Shown: positions 1 to 8,916, numbered from the stretch's first letter. The stretch is DNA of 64,000 bases from Neomegalonema perideroedes DSM 15528 (GCF_000374145.1 NZ_KB893653.1:754510-818509); one strand, 5' to 3'. The notes: a model not told the origin generated them from the letters alone. Translations and numbers: made by a program.

Positions 1-81
1 GTCAACCGGGCGGAGGCGGAGGAGTCGAGGGATTCGCGGCCTGTGACGAGATTCAAGAAAACCCTCGGGGGAGATGACGGC

Positions 82-579
82 ATGGCGCCTGCGGAGGCTT
101 CGGCGGAGCGGAGCGAAACGGGGGAGAGCCTCGGTCTCGACCGCATTTTGCGGATGATTCCGCATCGTTATCCTTTTCTGATGATCGACGCGGTCCGCGA
201 CCTGCATCAGCGCGAGCGGGCGGTGGGGATCAAGAACGTCACCATCAACGAACCGCATTTCACAGGGCATTTCCCCAATCACGCGATCATGCCCGGCGTG
301 CTGGCCATCGAGGCCATGGCCCAGACCGCCGCCGTGCTGGTGGTGCACAGCCTCGGCATGGAGGGGCGGGGGATGCTCGTCTATTTCATGACCATCGACG
401 AGGCGCGTTTCCGCAAGCCCGTGCTGCCCGGCGACCGGCTGGAGCTGCATGTGGCCGTCGAGCGCAATAAAGGCCGCGTCTGGCGCTTCAAGGGCGAGGG
501 CCGCGTGGACGGCGTCGTCGTCTCCGAGGCGACCTTCAGCGCCATGATCATGGATCCCCCCGAGACGCCGAATTCCTGA
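82..579 (+). CDS. fabZ: 3-hydroxyacyl-ACP dehydratase FabZ
   Basis: FabZ dehydrates 3-hydroxyacyl-ACP to trans-2-enoyl-ACP in cytoplasmic fatty-acid elongation. The hot-dog-fold motifs are clear: HRYPFLMID near residue 28, then GHFPNH with the catalytic His63, and AIEAMAQ with Glu77. I chose the ATG at 82 because GGGGGAG lies about 9 bases upstream and the 165 residues fit the family (about 150). A GTG at 43 in the same frame would add 13 unconserved residues. It precedes lpxA and lpxI, the usual proteobacterial lipid A order; FabZ competes with LpxA for 3-hydroxyacyl-ACP. The expected upstream lpxD would lie outside the window. Confidence 0.95.
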   Translation: MAPAEASAERSETGESLGLDRILRMIPHRYPFLMIDAVRDLHQRERAVGIKNVTINEPHFTGHFPNHAIMPGVLAIEAMAQTAAVLVVHSLGMEGRGMLVYFMTIDEARFRKPVLPGDRLELHVAVERNKGRVWRFKGEGRVDGVVVSEATFSAMIMDPPETPNS

Positions 580-599
580 TCGGGGCCTTCATGAAGCTG

Positions 600-625
600 C
601 TTCGCGGCGTCGCTGCGCCGCGAAG
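600..625. other. Perfect 10-bp hairpin between fabZ and lpxA
   Basis: CTTCGCGGCG and its exact reverse complement CGCCGCGAAG flank a 6-base loop. No T-run follows, so this is not a standard intrinsic terminator. It sits in the 153-base fabZ-lpxA gap and could attenuate transcription or stabilise mRNA; that role is inference. Confidence 0.45.
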
Positions 626-732
626 GAGCCGCCGGAAAAGCCGCTCCAGCGCGTATGGAGGATTCAGCCCGTCTGAAAAAGGCGCTAGGCTGAAAGCCAG
701 ATCCCGAACATCCGCCCCCGGAGCATGACCTC

Positions 733-1542
733 ATGAGCGTCCACCCATCCGCCCGCATCCATCCTTCGGCCGTCGTGGAGGCCGGGGCTCAGCTCGGCGC
801 CGATTGCGTCGTGGGGCCTTTTTCGGTCGTCGGGCCGGAGGTCGTCCTTGGCGAGGGCTGCGTGCTGCATTCTCATGCGGTGGTGGTCGGCGCGACCGAG
901 ATCGGGCCGCGCAGCGAGATCTTCCCCTTCGCCTCGCTCGGGCATAAGCCGCAGGATCTGAAGTTCCGGGGGGAGCGCTCGCGCCTGACCATCGGCGCGG
1001 ATTGTCAGATCCGCGAGGGCGTGACCATGAATCCCGGCACCGAGGGCGGCGGCGGGCTCACCACGGTGGGCGAGGGCTGCCTCTTCATGGCGGGCGCCCA
1101 TGTGGCCCATGACTGCCGGATCGGAAACCGGGTGATCTTCGCCAATAACGCGACCTGCGCGGGCCATGTGACGGTCGGCGACTTCGCCTTTCTCGGCGGG
1201 CTCTCGGCGGTGCATCAATTCGTGCGGATCGGGACTCAAGCCATGCTCGGCGGCATGAGCGGGCTGGAGCGCGACCTCATTCCCTTCGGCATGGCGGTCG
1301 GCGACCGGGCGCGGCTCTCGGGGTTGAACGTGGTGGGCATGAAGCGCCGGGGCTTCAATCATTCGCAGGTTCTGGAGCTGCGCGGCGGCTATCGCCGGAT
1401 CTTCGAGGAGCCCGAAGGCGGAAGCCTCGAAGAGCGCGCCCGCGCCGCTCTGGAGGCCGCGCCGGAGAATCCCGCCCTCCGCGAGATGGCGGAGTTCATC
1501 CTCGCGGGCGGCGACCGGCGTTTCTGCATCCCCGCGACGTGA
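733..1542 (+). CDS. lpxA: UDP-N-acetylglucosamine O-acyltransferase LpxA
   Basis: LpxA transfers 3-hydroxyacyl from ACP to UDP-GlcNAc, the first step of lipid A synthesis in the cytoplasm. The first 190 or so residues are left-handed beta-helix hexapeptide repeats (IHPSAVVE, LGADCVVG, IGNRVIFA). The catalytic His is His126 in HVAHDC, matching E. coli His125. The rest is the helical C-terminal domain of this family; at 269 residues the length is typical (262 in E. coli). The stop overlaps the GTG start of lpxI by 4 bases, implying translational coupling. A 153-base gap separates it from fabZ. Confidence 0.96.
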   Translation: MSVHPSARIHPSAVVEAGAQLGADCVVGPFSVVGPEVVLGEGCVLHSHAVVVGATEIGPRSEIFPFASLGHKPQDLKFRGERSRLTIGADCQIREGVTMNPGTEGGGGLTTVGEGCLFMAGAHVAHDCRIGNRVIFANNATCAGHVTVGDFAFLGGLSAVHQFVRIGTQAMLGGMSGLERDLIPFGMAVGDRARLSGLNVVGMKRRGFNHSQVLELRGGYRRIFEEPEGGSLEERARAALEAAPENPALREMAEFILAGGDRRFCIPAT

Positions 1543-2420
1543 CCCCCGCGCCGGAGAAATCGGCGGTTCTGGGGCTGATCGCCGGAAGCGGCGCCCTGCC
1601 TCAGGAGATCGCCGAGGCCCGCCGCGCGGCGGGAGATCCCTATTTCATCCTCGCTCTGGAGGGGGCCTGCGGCGTCTGGGCCGAGGCTCATCCGCATGAG
1701 CGGCTTCCGGTGGGTCGGGCGGGCGCGATCTTCGCGGCTCTGCGCCGGGCGGGGGTGAGGCGCGTGGCCTTCGCGGGGGGCTTTCTGCGGCCCCGGCTGC
1801 GGGGGCTCCGCTTCGACTGGACGGGCCTGCGGACGGCTTTGCGGGTCGCGCGGCTGCTGCGGCGCGGCGACGACGGCCTCTTGCGCGGCTTGGCGGAGAT
1901 CTTCGCGGAGCAGGGCTTCGAGTTGGTCGGGGCGGCGGAGCTTCTGCCGGAGGCGGTGGCGCGTCCGGGGCTTCTGGCGGGGCCTGCGCCCTCGGCGGAG
2001 GATCTGGCGGACGCGCGGCGCGCGGCGCGGATCGTGGCGGCGCTCGGGCCTCTGGACGTGGGGCAGGGGGCGGCGGTGGCGCGGGGGCTTTGCCTCGCGG
2101 TGGAGGCCATCGAAGGCACCGACATTCTGCTGGAGCGGCTCGCGGCCTTGCCGCCTGCGCGTCGGGCTTCGGCTCCGGCGCCTTCGGGAGCGCTCTATAA
2201 GGGCCGCAAGCCCGGTCAGGATTCCCGGCTCGACCTGCCCGCCATAGGTCCGCGCACGCTGGAGAAGATCGCGGCGGCGGGCCTCAAGGGCGTGGCTCTG
2301 GAGGCGGGCGGCGCTTTGATTCTCGAAGCCGGCGCCTGTCTGGAGCTGGCCGACCGGCTGGGGCTTTTCGTCTATGGGCTGGAGCCCTCGCCTCATCCGG
2401 AGCCCGCCGGAGAGGTTTGA
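1539..2420 (+). CDS. lpxI: UDP-2,3-diacylglucosamine diphosphatase LpxI
   Basis: LpxI cleaves UDP-2,3-diacylglucosamine to lipid X and UMP; it is the alphaproteobacterial replacement for LpxH. The N-terminus LGLIAGSGALPQEI is the family signature and the C-terminal half contains the conserved KGRKPGQDSRLDLPAIG stretch near residues 226-242. At 293 residues the length is as expected. It starts at a GTG sharing GTGA with the lpxA stop. In many relatives lpxB follows directly; here an unrelated hydrolase does, so lpxB must be elsewhere. Confidence 0.93.
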   Translation: MTPAPEKSAVLGLIAGSGALPQEIAEARRAAGDPYFILALEGACGVWAEAHPHERLPVGRAGAIFAALRRAGVRRVAFAGGFLRPRLRGLRFDWTGLRTALRVARLLRRGDDGLLRGLAEIFAEQGFELVGAAELLPEAVARPGLLAGPAPSAEDLADARRAARIVAALGPLDVGQGAAVARGLCLAVEAIEGTDILLERLAALPPARRASAPAPSGALYKGRKPGQDSRLDLPAIGPRTLEKIAAAGLKGVALEAGGALILEAGACLELADRLGLFVYGLEPSPHPEPAGEV

Positions 2421-2552
2421 ACCTCCGGATATGGTCGGGGCGGAGCTTTGCGGCGCAAGGGCCACAGCGCGCCGATCGCTCGACTCCCGCGCGATCTCCC
2501 CGCATGGCTTTCGCTTTCGGCCTCTGGCAGACTCCGCCGCAAGGAGGAGGCG

Positions 2553-3410
2553 ATGCGCCCGTGGGTCAAAACTCTCAGAACGGCGATTCCGGCGATGGCG
2601 CTGGCGGCGCTTCTCTCGGCGCTTTTGGCCTATGGGGCGGCGCTGTTCTATGCGTGGATGAATCCGAAGGCTTTGATCTATCAGCTGGATCGGCGCGACG
2701 TCGCGCCGCATGAGGCGGGATTGGAGGGGATTTTCATCGCCGAGAAGCTGGAGGCCGCCGACGGGACCCCTCTGACGGTCTGGGTCGCGCCGGGCCTGCC
2801 GAGGCGCCCTGTGGTGGTCTATCTCATGGGCGAGGCGGGGAGTCTGGCGGATCGCGCCGCGCGTCTGAAGCGCCTCGCGGCGGAGGGCTACGGCGTGGCG
2901 GCTCTGGCTTGGCGCGGATCGGGCGGCGCGGCGGGCGAGCCCTCCGAAGAGGCCTTTCTCTCGGACGCCGCCACGGTCTACGACGCCTTGCCCGAGCTTC
3001 TGGGCCATCGCCCGACGAGCTGGCGCGTGGTGGCCTATGGCGAGAGCCTCGGGGGGGCGGTGGCGGCGCGTCTGGCCGAGGAGCGGCCTTTAGGGGCGGT
3101 GGTTCTGGAATCGCCTTTCCTGTCGATCCGGGCTCTGGCGGAGGAGAATTTCGCCTTTCTGCCTGCGGGGCTCGCGCCGGAATCCTTCGACATGCTGGCC
3201 TCGGTGCAGGAATTGCAAATTCCGCTCCTCGTGATGTATGGGGGGCGCGACGCCTCGGTGCCGCCGGAGCAAAGCGCGCGGATCTTCGCGGCCGCCTATG
3301 AGCCCAAGCGCGTCTTCTACGCGCCGGAGGCGGGCCATGGGGCGCTCTGGAGCTATGGCGGCTTCGAGGCCGCGGCGGGCTTCATCGAATATTTCGCCCG
3401 CTTCCGATGA
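2553..3410 (+). CDS. Membrane-anchored alpha/beta hydrolase
   Basis: A serine hydrolase of the BEM46-like alpha/beta fold with unknown substrate. An N-terminal hydrophobic helix (about residues 10-32) probably anchors it in the inner membrane with the catalytic domain outside. The nucleophile elbow is YGESLGG, the acid is in GGRDASVP and the His in EAGHGALW. The start at 2553 is set by a strong AAGGAGGAGG just upstream; an earlier in-frame start at 2448 is unlikely. The length, 285 residues, is normal for the group. The gene lies 132 bases after lpxI and may be cotranscribed. The fold is certain, the substrate is not. Confidence 0.8.
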   Translation: MRPWVKTLRTAIPAMALAALLSALLAYGAALFYAWMNPKALIYQLDRRDVAPHEAGLEGIFIAEKLEAADGTPLTVWVAPGLPRRPVVVYLMGEAGSLADRAARLKRLAAEGYGVAALAWRGSGGAAGEPSEEAFLSDAATVYDALPELLGHRPTSWRVVAYGESLGGAVAARLAEERPLGAVVLESPFLSIRALAEENFAFLPAGLAPESFDMLASVQELQIPLLVMYGGRDASVPPEQSARIFAAAYEPKRVFYAPEAGHGALWSYGGFEAAAGFIEYFARFR

Positions 3411-3509
3411 AGCTTTGTCCAGCGAAGCCGAAGGCTTCGCATCGTGAAAACGCGACCGCTTACAATATGAAGCCTTCGGATGATCCGCCTCGATCGGAAA
3501 AGGCTCTCA
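3411..3509 (-). repeat. Dispersed ~100-bp palindromic element, copy A
   Basis: Read on the minus strand, this stretch aligns with 18813-18915 and 46223-46327. It has the core GGTCGCGTTTTCACGAT, then GCGAAGCC and, a few bases on, GGCTTCG, and begins with a gagcctttTCCG-like arm. It abuts the stop codon of the preceding hydrolase and fills almost the whole gap to the ynfA-like gene. It looks like an intergenic repeat of REP or MITE type without coding capacity. Confidence 0.65.
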
Positions 3510-3528
3510 AGGCGAACAAGGGGGATTC

Positions 3529-3867
3529 ATGCCGGTCTGGCTGACGACGGGAGCGATCTACGCGGGGGCGGCCCTCGCGGAGATCGCCGGATGCTTCGCC
3601 TTCTGGGCTTGGCTGAGGATGGGCAAATCCATCTGGTGGCTGGCGCCGGGGATGCTCGCGCTGACGGCCTTCGCGGCCCTGCTGACCCTCGCGCCCTCCG
3701 AGGCGGCGGGCCGGGCCTACGCCGCTTACGGCGGAGTCTATATCGCGGCCTCGATGCTCTGGCTGGCGCTGGTCGAGGGCCAGAAGCCCGACCACTGGGA
3801 CATGCTCGGCGTGGCTCTGGCTCTGGCGGGGGCGGCGGTGATCCTCTTCGCGCCGCGCGGAGGATAA
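3529..3867 (+). CDS. UPF0060 (YnfA-family) inner-membrane protein
   Basis: A 112-residue protein with four predicted membrane helices, of the YnfA/UPF0060 family, distantly related to small multidrug-resistance transporters. Family marks are [20 protein letters not shown] near the first loop, AAYGGVYI near the third helix and [18 protein letters not shown] in the last. Transport activity has not been firmly shown for the family. GGGGGATTC precedes the ATG. It stands alone between a dispersed repeat and a convergent membrane-protein gene. Confidence 0.9.
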   Translation: MPVWLTTGAIYAGAALAEIAGCFAFWAWLRMGKSIWWLAPGMLALTAFAALLTLAPSEAAGRAYAAYGGVYIAASMLWLALVEGQKPDHWDMLGVALALAGAAVILFAPRGG

Positions 3868-3880
3868 GGGCGGGGGCGGG

Positions 3881-4354
3881 TCAGGCGGGACATCCGCCGT
3901 CTCGCCGGAAGAGAATCTGAGTTTCAGACAAATTGCGGAGCAGAAGCTCCTGCTCCGCATGGCGGGCGAGGATCTTCAGGATCCGCGAGTCCGCTTCGGC
4001 TTCCGCATCCTGCGGGCGCCGGGGAGAGGCGGTTGCGGCGGCTTCCAGAGCCTTGCAGAACTGCCCGCGCGCCTCCTTCTCGCGCCCCGTCCTCAGCAGC
4101 GCGACGGCGTATTCCGTGTGAAAGCGGACATATTTTCCTTTCGGACCGCCGGTCAGGACCACGAAGCTCACGCCCGGCGCGGAGAAACGGCAAGAGGAGA
4201 GTTTCTTCTCCATATCGCGCGTCTCCTTCTGGCAGGTCCCATTCGCCAGAGCGGTCGCAAAGCCGAAGATCCAGAAGGACAGAAAAAGCATGACGTAGCC
4301 CGCCGTCAGTTCGTCTTTATGCGCGACGAGCCAGACCTTGACCTTCCTGATCAT
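3881..4354 (-). CDS. Hypothetical single-pass membrane protein
   Basis: I do not recognise this 157-residue protein. It has a short basic N-terminus, one hydrophobic helix at about residues 18-37 and a soluble tail. The tail has cysteines near residues 41, 54 and 99 and a helical segment (EYAVALLRTGREKEAR, then FCKALEAAA) that resembles a single TPR-like hairpin. GGATGGAAGC precedes the ATG. It lies 13 bases from the convergent ynfA-type gene and downstream of the binding-protein gene, but a terminator separates the two. Codon use matches its neighbours, so it is likely real. Confidence 0.7.
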   Translation of the reverse strand: MIRKVKVWLVAHKDELTAGYVMLFLSFWIFGFATALANGTCQKETRDMEKKLSSCRFSAPGVSFVVLTGGPKGKYVRFHTEYAVALLRTGREKEARGQFCKALEAAATASPRRPQDAEAEADSRILKILARHAEQELLLRNLSETQILFRRDGGCPA

Positions 4355-4384
4355 GCTTCCATCCTGCGGGGCCTCCGGGACGCG

Positions 4385-4415
4385 AAAAGGCCCGCATGGT
4401 CTCCCGCGCGGGCCT
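4385..4415 (-). terminator. Intrinsic terminator of the binding-protein gene
   Basis: On the minus strand AGGCCCGC, a 12-base loop and GCGGGCCT form a GC-rich stem followed directly by TTTT. It lies just after the stop of the substrate-binding protein gene and should end its transcript before the hypothetical gene at 3881-4354. Confidence 0.75.
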
Positions 4416-4441
4416 CCTGAAGCTCTGTGAAGCGCCGAAGC

Positions 4442-5566
4442 TTATTCGGCGGGCTCAAGCGCGGCCGAGGCCGGAACCGAAGCGCCCTCCACCCATTCAT
4501 AGACCACGAAGGCTGGGGATTTCAGGTCGCCGTTCTCGTCATAGGACAGCGGGCCGAGCACCGTCGGGATCTCCAGCCCGCCCTTGAGCGCTGCGGAGAC
4601 CGCCGCCGCGTCATCGGCTTTTCCGGCCGCCTCGATGCCCGCCTTCAGCACCTGCACCGCGGCGTAGGCGTTGATGGTGAAGGGCTCCACGGCGAAGCCT
4701 TTGGCGGTCAGATCGTCCACGGCTTCTTTGGCGATGGGATTATCGGTGGTGTCGAGGGCGCTGGTGAAGAGCGTGCCTTCGCCCGCTTCGGTGGCGATGG
4801 CCCAATATTCATTGGTCGAGAGGCCTTCGCCGCCGAGGATCCGCGCCTCGACGCCCTGATCCTTCAGCTGACGCGCCAGAAGAGCCGCTTCGGGATGATA
4901 GCCGCCGAAATAAATCGTATCGGCGCCGGCGGCCTTCAGACGGCCGACCAGAACGCTGAAGTCCTTTTCGCCGGGGGTGACGGTCTCGTAAAGAACCTCC
5001 GTGACGCCGCCCTTGTTGACGGCCTCCTTGAAGGCGTCGGCGAGGCCCTTGCCATAGGGCGCCTTGTCATGGATCACGGCGACTTTGGCGTCCGGCAGAT
5101 TGGCCAAAACATGCTCGGCCAACACGAGGGCCTGCTGATCGTCGCGGCCGCAGGTGCGGAAAATGCCGTCGAGCCCGCGCTGGGTCAGGGCGGGGGTGGT
5201 GGCGGTGGGGGTGACCATCAGCACGCCGTTTTCGGCGAGCAGATCCGAGACCGGCATGGCGTTGCCCGAAGTGACCGGGCCGATGACGAATTGCACGCCC
5301 GCGCCCAGCAGATTATTCGCCGCCGAAACCGCCTGACGGGCCTCGCCCGCATCGTCTTCGAGGCGCACGACGAGCTGCTCGCCGAGAACGCCGCCCGCTT
5401 TATTGATGACGTCGACGGCGCTTTCGACGCCCTCTTTCACCTGAATGCCGTAAGCGGCCACGCCGCCGGTGACCGGGGCGATCACGCCGATGACGATTTC
5501 CGCCTGAGCGGCGGAGCCGAAGGCCACGCTGGCCATCAGCGCCAGGGCGGTTGCTCTGAGACGCAT
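4442..5566 (-). CDS. Branched-chain amino-acid ABC transporter substrate-binding protein
   Basis: A periplasmic binding protein of the LivJ/LivK type (Peripla_BP_6). A Sec signal peptide ([22 protein letters not shown]) is followed by [13 protein letters not shown]. The two-lobed fold is marked by [16 protein letters not shown] and [15 protein letters not shown]. The ATG at 5566 is chosen because GGAGG sits 6 bases upstream; an in-frame ATG at 5581 would overlap that site. It is 374 residues, a normal length. No permease or ATPase gene adjoins it, so it is an orphan binding protein serving a transporter elsewhere. The ligand cannot be told from sequence. Confidence 0.88.
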   Translation of the reverse strand: MRLRATALALMASVAFGSAAQAEIVIGVIAPVTGGVAAYGIQVKEGVESAVDVINKAGGVLGEQLVVRLEDDAGEARQAVSAANNLLGAGVQFVIGPVTSGNAMPVSDLLAENGVLMVTPTATTPALTQRGLDGIFRTCGRDDQQALVLAEHVLANLPDAKVAVIHDKAPYGKGLADAFKEAVNKGGVTEVLYETVTPGEKDFSVLVGRLKAAGADTIYFGGYHPEAALLARQLKDQGVEARILGGEGLSTNEYWAIATEAGEGTLFTSALDTTDNPIAKEAVDDLTAKGFAVEPFTINAYAAVQVLKAGIEAAGKADDAAAVSAALKGGLEIPTVLGPLSYDENGDLKSPAFVVYEWVEGASVPASAALEPAE

Positions 5567-5881
5567 GTCTTTCCTCCACATGAAGCCTTTTGGCGGCTTC
5601 TGACATCACGGGGCGGGCGGTCCGAGCTTTCGTCGCGCCTTGGGCTCAAGCCGGAGGCTTAAGACTTTCGGGCGCCCCTTAAGCTCAAGATGTCGGCCGG
5701 ATTCCGGCGAACTGCAAGCCTTTTCCGAAATTTCATATCTCGTAAGGAGGTCCGTCCGGGCGGAGAGGTCGGCGCGCCTCTTCAGACGCGGGCCCTGAGC
5801 TCCGGCCGGGCTTTCGGCGACGGCGCGTCCTCTGGCGGCATGGGCGAGGCCATGGGCCGCCGGAGGGCGCGCGCTGATCCC
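5567..5881. other. Intergenic region upstream of the binding-protein gene
   Basis: These 315 bases hold no convincing gene. A small stem (GAAGCC, 7-base loop, GGCTTC at 5582-5600) falls in the 5' leader of the binding-protein gene. An AT-richer patch around 5715-5745 is the likeliest promoter area for that minus-strand gene, but no good -35/-10 pair was found. No T-tailed terminator was seen after the RTX protease gene. Confidence 0.4.
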
Positions 5882-8401
5882 TCAGAAGAGGAAATCGCTG
5901 TCGCTGAGGGAGGAGACGCCGTCGAGGCGGATGGCGAATTCAGCCGCGGCGTCGGAATCGGTGTTGCCGAAGAGCGTGTTGGTGGCGGCGTCGAAGCGCA
6001 ATTGTCCCGCCGCCGTGAAGCTCGCATTGGCCGCGATCAGGCCGGTGAAGCTCTGGCGTCCGGAGGCGGCGGAATTGGCGTCGAAGCTTGAGAAGTCGAT
6101 CAGGTCTTGTCCGCGCGTGAAGTCGCCGATCACGTCGGCGGTCGCGGTCGTGGCGCCGGTTTCGGAGGCGCTGCGGAAGACGAAGACGTCCGAGCCTGCG
6201 CCGCCATAGAGGACATCCCGGCCTGCGCCGCCTTCAAGGACGTCGTTCCCCCCTTGGCCGTGCAGAGTGTCGTTTCCGGCGCGGCCGAGGATGACGTCGT
6301 CGCCGCCTTCGCCCCAGATGACGTTGGCGCCTGAATCGCCGCGCAGAACGTCGGCGTGCTGCGAGCCTTGCAGATTCTCGATGGAGACGAAGGTGTCTCC
6401 GGCGGCCTCGCCGGTGTTGGCGGCGGGGCTCGCGAGATCCACGGTCAGGCCCGTGGCGGATTCGGCGTAGGAGGCGCGGTCGGTTCCCGCGCCGCCGTCG
6501 AGGAGGTCGGCGCCCGCGCCGCCGCTGAGGATGTCGTTGCCGCCTTGGCCGTAGATCTTATCATTTCCGCCGCGTCCGCGGATGACGTCGTTCCCGCCTT
6601 CGCCCCAGATGACGTTGGCGCCTTCGTCGCCGCGCAGATTATCGGCGTGATGCGAACCCTGCAGATTCTCGATGGAGACATAGGCGTCTCCTTTGGCCTC
6701 GCCGGTGTTGACGCGGGCGTTGGCGAGATCGATGGTCATGCCCGTCGCGGCTTCGGCGTAGGAGGCGCGGTCGGTTCCCGCGCCGCCGTCGAGGAGGTCG
6801 GCGCCGAGCCCGCCGCTGAGAATGTCGTTCCCGCCTTGGCCATACAGCTTGTCGTTTCCGCCGCGTCCGCGGATGACGTCGTTCCCGCCTTCGCCCCAGA
6901 TGACGTTGACGCCCTCGTCGCCGCGCAGGTTGTCGGCCTTTTGCGAACCTTGCAGATTCTCGATGGAGACGAAGGTGTCTCCGGCGGCCTCGCCGGTGTT
7001 GGCGGCGGCGTTGGCGAGATCCACGGTCAGACCCGTGGCGGATTCGGCGTAGGAGGCGCGGTCGGTTCCTTCGCCGCCGTCGAGGAGATCAGCGCCGAGC
7101 CCGCCGCTGAGGATGTCGTTGCCGCTCTGGCCGTAGATCTTATCATTTCCGCCGCGTCCGCGGATGACGTCGCCGCCGACGCCGCCCCAGATCCGGTTCG
7201 CGCCCTCGTCGCCGCGCAGATTGTCGTTGAACCGCGAGCCTTGCAGATCCTCGATGGAGACGAAGCTGTCTCCGGCGGCTTCGCCGGTGTTGAGCGAGGC
7301 GTCGGCGAGATCCACGGTCAGTCCGGCCGCCGCGTCGGCGTAGGAGGCGCGGTCGGTTCCTTCGCCGCCGTCGAGAGAATCCGCGCCGAGGCCGCCGTTC
7401 AGAACGTCGTTGCCGCCGAGGCCTTTCAGAACGTCGTCGCCCGCATTGCCTTTCAGGAGATTGGCGTGCTCGTTGCCGGTGACGCTGTCGTCGTTCGAGC
7501 CGCCGAAGCCGTTCTCGATCACGACGCCATAGGCGATGGTGTAGGCGGTCAGGGCGTCGCCCCAAGCGTCTTCGATGAAGGAGACCCAGCCGCCGCCGCC
7601 GGACTCGACCAGAAGCGAGGCCGCGCGCAGATCGATGACGGTCTTCTTGTCGGTGGAGCTGAAATCGATGACGTCCACGCCGTCGCCGTCCCAGATGGCC
7701 CGGACCTCGCGGCTGAAGCCGTAGGTGTCGTTTCCGGAGTTATAGGAGGCGTTGGCGCCGTAGAGCGCCTGCAGCGCCGCGATGTCCAGCGCCCCGAAGA
7801 GATTGATGTTCAGATCGTCGTAGGTGGGGAAGAACTCAAGCCCCGGCTGTTCGTAGACGTTGTTGTTGAAGCTGACGTAGGACATCCGCGTATAGAGCCG
7901 CGTGCCGAGATTATAATCGCCCGCGTCCGTGGAGCTGGAGACGCCGGGGAGCGTCGTGTCGCCGGAGAAGGGATGCGCGAGGCCGAGGGCGTGCCCCAAC
8001 TCGTGAATCAGCACGAATTGATTGGCGTTGAGCAAGGTGCTGTCGATGACGACGGGCACATGCCAGTAATCCATATAGGGCCTGACGGCGTATCCGGCGG
8101 CGTCGCCGCCCGGCTCGTCGACGCTATAGAGGCTGATCTGCGCGTCGGAGGCGTAGGAGACTTCCGAGAAGGTCAGATTCGTGATGGCGGAGATCTCGGC
8201 GAAGGCCGCCCGCGCCAGAGCCTTCTGGCTCGCGTTCCAAGCGTTGGCCGTGGTCGAGCTGTCGGCGTAAGCGCCGTCGAAATCTCCCTGCGGGGCGAAG
8301 GAGTAGGTGACGTTGCTGCTCGTCCAGTTATAGCCTTGGTTGGTGAGCGCTCCAAGGAGCGGATGATCGTAAGGCGTGATGTTGCTGGCGCCTAAGGACA
8401 T
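5882..8401 (-). CDS. Serralysin-like RTX metalloprotease (M10B)
   Basis: A secreted zinc metalloprotease of 839 residues. [11 protein letters not shown] at 133-143 is the metzincin zinc site, Met173 in RMSY is the Met-turn, and [12 protein letters not shown] near 206-217 is typical of serralysins. From about residue 310 on it is built of GGxGxDxL calcium-binding RTX repeats, including four 97-residue units (336-723). The C-terminus ends in SDSDFLF, an acidic residue plus hydrophobics as in type I secretion signals. There is no N-terminal signal peptide. The ATG at 8401 has GGAG 8 bases upstream. No HlyB/HlyD/TolC genes are in the window, so its exporter must be elsewhere. Confidence 0.9.
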   Translation of the reverse strand: MSLGASNITPYDHPLLGALTNQGYNWTSSNVTYSFAPQGDFDGAYADSSTTANAWNASQKALARAAFAEISAITNLTFSEVSYASDAQISLYSVDEPGGDAAGYAVRPYMDYWHVPVVIDSTLLNANQFVLIHELGHALGLAHPFSGDTTLPGVSSSTDAGDYNLGTRLYTRMSYVSFNNNVYEQPGLEFFPTYDDLNINLFGALDIAALQALYGANASYNSGNDTYGFSREVRAIWDGDGVDVIDFSSTDKKTVIDLRAASLLVESGGGGWVSFIEDAWGDALTAYTIAYGVVIENGFGGSNDDSVTGNEHANLLKGNAGDDVLKGLGGNDVLNGGLGADSLDGGEGTDRASYADAAAGLTVDLADASLNTGEAAGDSFVSIEDLQGSRFNDNLRGDEGANRIWGGVGGDVIRGRGGNDKIYGQSGNDILSGGLGADLLDGGEGTDRASYAESATGLTVDLANAAANTGEAAGDTFVSIENLQGSQKADNLRGDEGVNVIWGEGGNDVIRGRGGNDKLYGQGGNDILSGGLGADLLDGGAGTDRASYAEAATGMTIDLANARVNTGEAKGDAYVSIENLQGSHHADNLRGDEGANVIWGEGGNDVIRGRGGNDKIYGQGGNDILSGGAGADLLDGGAGTDRASYAESATGLTVDLASPAANTGEAAGDTFVSIENLQGSQHADVLRGDSGANVIWGEGGDDVILGRAGNDTLHGQGGNDVLEGGAGRDVLYGGAGSDVFVFRSASETGATTATADVIGDFTRGQDLIDFSSFDANSAASGRQSFTGLIAANASFTAAGQLRFDAATNTLFGNTDSDAAAEFAIRLDGVSSLSDSDFLF
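6233..7396 (-). repeat. Four tandem 291-bp repeats inside the RTX protease gene
   Basis: Units at 7106-7396, 6815-7105, 6524-6814 and 6233-6523 each encode 97 residues: GGxGADxLDGG, TDRASYA, a TVDLA strand, [18 protein letters not shown] and a nonapeptide run ending GGNDILS. They are close at DNA level, with long identical blocks, so copy number could change by recombination. The first unit is the most divergent (NRIWGGVGG in place of NVIWGEGGN). Confidence 0.92.
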
Positions 8402-8789
8402 GTCGCTTCTCCATCCGTCAACTTTGCAGCCCGAGCCTTCGAACATCATAGAGCGCAATCGGAGGGCTGTGAACCGATTTCCCGATAATTTGCGCGGCGA
8501 ATGAGAAACTTAGGTCTCATGAGGCTCCGCCGCGCCGGAAAACGGAGGGCGCGGGAGGGAATATCCCCGGTTGCAAGGCGGAATTTCACTCTTGAGTTGT
8601 TTTTCCGGCGGGCGGCCGCGAATCATCTGAATGCGGATGGGGCGGAGCGGATCTGAAGGGCCTTCGAAGAGCGCGCGGCTTCTCCGGCCGTCGGGCCGTG
8701 ACGAAAGGCGTTCTGAGGGCGTCGGGCGCAAGCCGCGCCGCGGGCGATCCGCCGATTTCAGAATTAAATGGGGGATTTTTAACGCAAGA
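8402..8789. other. Intergenic region between the RTX protease and tRNA-Phe genes
   Basis: No gene is supported in these 388 bases. An inverted repeat ATGAGA-N8-TCTCAT lies at 8501-8520, about 100 bases upstream of the protease start, and is a candidate operator. An AT-rich patch at 8478-8492 is between it and the gene. The part next to tRNA-Phe carries its 3' trailer, which is complementary to the 5' leader over 8 bases. Confidence 0.4.
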
Positions 8790-8865
8790 TGGTGCCCAGG
8801 AGTGGAATCGAACCACCGACACAGCGATTTTCAGTCGCTTGCTCTACCAACTGAGCTACCTAGGC
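8790..8865 (-). tRNA. tRNA-Phe (GAA)
   Basis: A 76-base cloverleaf on the minus strand with encoded CCA. Acceptor stem GCCTAGG/CCTGGGC (one G-U), D-stem GCTC/GAGC, anticodon stem AGCGA/TCGCT with loop CTGAAAA, and T-stem GGTGG/CCACT. The anticodon GAA reads Phe codons. The leader ACGCAAGA and trailer TCTTGCGT are complementary and could extend the acceptor stem in the precursor. Confidence 0.96.
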
Positions 8866-8886
8866 GCACCGTCTTGCGTGGGCGGG

Positions 8887-8916
8887 TTGATACCCGAAGC
8901 CGCGCGGCTTTGTCCA
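8887..8916 (-). promoter_or_regulatory. Likely sigma-70 promoter of tRNA-Phe
   Basis: On the minus strand TGGACA and TATCAA are 18 bases apart, about 20 bases before the mature tRNA. The layout resembles the tRNA-Leu promoter at 52649 (TTGACA-N18-TATCTC). Confidence 0.5.

Noticed and set aside
1-77. Possible C-terminal end of an upstream gene (lpxD expected)
   Set aside because: Frame 3 stops at 75-77 and frame 2 at 44-46, but neither short tail shows recognisable LpxD sequence, so neither can be supported.
43-81. Upstream GTG start for fabZ
   Set aside because: The ATG at 82 has a better ribosome site, and the added residues are not conserved.
600-625. Intrinsic terminator after fabZ
   Set aside because: The stem is perfect but there is no T-run after it.
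4427-5662. Plus-strand frame opposite the branched-chain binding protein
   Set aside because: The minus strand has a signal peptide, ribosome site and the binding-protein fold; this frame is its shadow.
6356-8395. Long plus-strand open frame opposite the RTX protease
   Set aside because: It is the antisense shadow of the repeat region: repetitive, with no ribosome site, while the minus strand has the zinc site and RTX motifs.
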